A stretch of 14,289 bases of DNA from Methanocorpusculum sp. (GTDB lineage: Archaea > Halobacteriota > Methanomicrobia > Methanomicrobiales > Methanocorpusculaceae): NCBI GenBank assembly GCA_029987315.1, contig DALTVZ010000077.1, forward strand, positions 1 through 14,289. Reading direction: 5' to 3'. Positions within the stretch are counted from its first letter, which is position 1, and every line of letters starts with the position of its first letter. Under the pieces are notes generated by a model that searched no databases, was not told the origin of the DNA, and saw only the letters and a program-made list of their open reading frames with translations. The position numbers and the translations under genes are program-made. This document shows positions 13,863 to 14,289 of the stretch, in pieces.

Positions 13863-14289
13863 TTAGATGTTCGCTGCCTTTGCGGCAGCTGCTAACGCGG
13901 CTCTTGCTGCAGACTTTCCCTTTGATCTTTTCATACGGAACAGTTCTTCACGTTCCATTTCGTCGAGCCGCATCTTGATGAAGTTACGGGCTTCGACTAA
14001 CTCCGGAATCACCTTGTATTCCAGGGCATTCACACGGCGCTTTGTACTTTCGATCTCATCTAAGAGGCGCTTCATAGTCGTCTCAAGTTCGGCGGAGAGG
14101 ATGATACACTCCACTAATTCCTCGAATGCATCAGCGGCCTCATCGATCGCGGCCGACGTTCCAAGAACGCCGTAACCGCGGTTTGTCAGAGACTTCTTAA
14201 CACTCTGGGCCTCGATCTTGGGTACAACAACTCCCATAATGTTCTTGCTTTTGAGGTTGATCACTGGGTTTTCAGATGCTGAAAACGCT
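13863..14289 (-). CDS. atpD: A-type ATP synthase subunit D, C-terminal part (N-terminus outside window)
   Basis: Subunit D is the central rotor stalk of the archaeal membrane ATP synthase. The visible 141 residues cover about the last two thirds of a usual ~210-residue protein. The landmark is [19 protein letters not shown], followed by the long C-terminal helix with [34 protein letters not shown], diagnostic for the family, and an alanine-rich tail. A GTG at 14264 could be taken as a start, but the frame continues without a stop to the window edge (AFSASENP precedes VINL), and family alignment shows that the real N-terminus lies beyond 14289. It should be the last gene of the ATP synthase operon here, since a terminator follows it. 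Confidence 0.95.
   Translation of the reverse strand, partial: AFSASENPVINLKSKNIMGVVVPKIEAQSVKKSLTNRGYGVLGTSAAIDEAADAFEELVECIILSAELETTMKRLLDEIESTKRRVNALEYKVIPELVEARNFIKMRLDEMEREELFRMKRSKGKSAARAALAAAAKAANI

Noticed and set aside
13867..14175. 102-codon plus-strand frame opposite atpD
   Set aside because: Low-complexity Ala/Ser-rich translation antisense to the Ala-rich tail and helix of subunit D.
1..14289. CRISPR arrays, insertion sequences, integrases, toxin-antitoxin pairs, phage genes
   Set aside because: No regularly spaced repeats, transposase/integrase motifs, terminal inverted repeats or small paired toxin-like genes were seen.

Overview
The window looks like chromosome from a euryarchaeal methanogen. 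The evidence is archaeal-type ribosomal proteins S2 and S17e, an A-type ATP synthase subunit D, a ThiN-like protein, an ACT + C-terminal-domain protein of a kind I associate with methanogens, and TATA-box promoters, several of which imply very short leaders. A Methanomicrobiales source (Methanocorpusculum-like) is my best guess from overall resemblance; the genus is not proven by anything seen here.

Layout. (1) 1-1054: the 3' part of enolase followed by rpsB, the tail of a conserved archaeal ribosomal/RNA-polymerase/enolase cluster, ending in a U-rich terminator. (2) 1207-1860: a monocistronic ArsR-type regulator with two winged-helix domains, and a small perfect inverted repeat between its TATA box and start codon. 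(3) 1904-5676: tRNA-Gly(CCC) followed after 8 nt by an ACT-domain protein, then TsaC/Sua5-type threonylcarbamoyl-AMP synthase, then a Cu+ P-type ATPase with a metal-binding domain at each end. The last three genes overlap by 1-4 nt. The ATPase gene carries an in-frame ribosome-binding site and ATG exactly before its C-terminal metal-binding domain, so it may also make a separate CopZ-like copper chaperone. (4) 5770-11017: three tandem, clearly homologous AMP-forming acyl-CoA synthetases. The first two are cotranscribed; the third has its own promoter region and a hairpin/T-run terminator. (5) 11049-11231, minus strand: a two-helix small membrane protein. (6) 11287-12554: HD-domain protein, degenerate ThiN-like protein and ribosomal protein S17e in one tight operon. 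(7) 12695-14289, minus strand: a metallo-beta-lactamase-fold protein, a 220-bp spacer with a terminator, and the C-terminal part of A-ATP synthase subunit D running off the window edge.

Most genes are housekeeping. The unusual parts are the nested copper chaperone start, the tRNA placed as the 5' end of a protein operon, the acyl-CoA synthetase triplet (plausibly activating carboxylic-acid growth factors) and the ThiN-like protein lacking the family's conserved histidine. No CRISPR array, transposon, integrase or phage gene was seen, and no gene-free stretch exceeds 300 bases.
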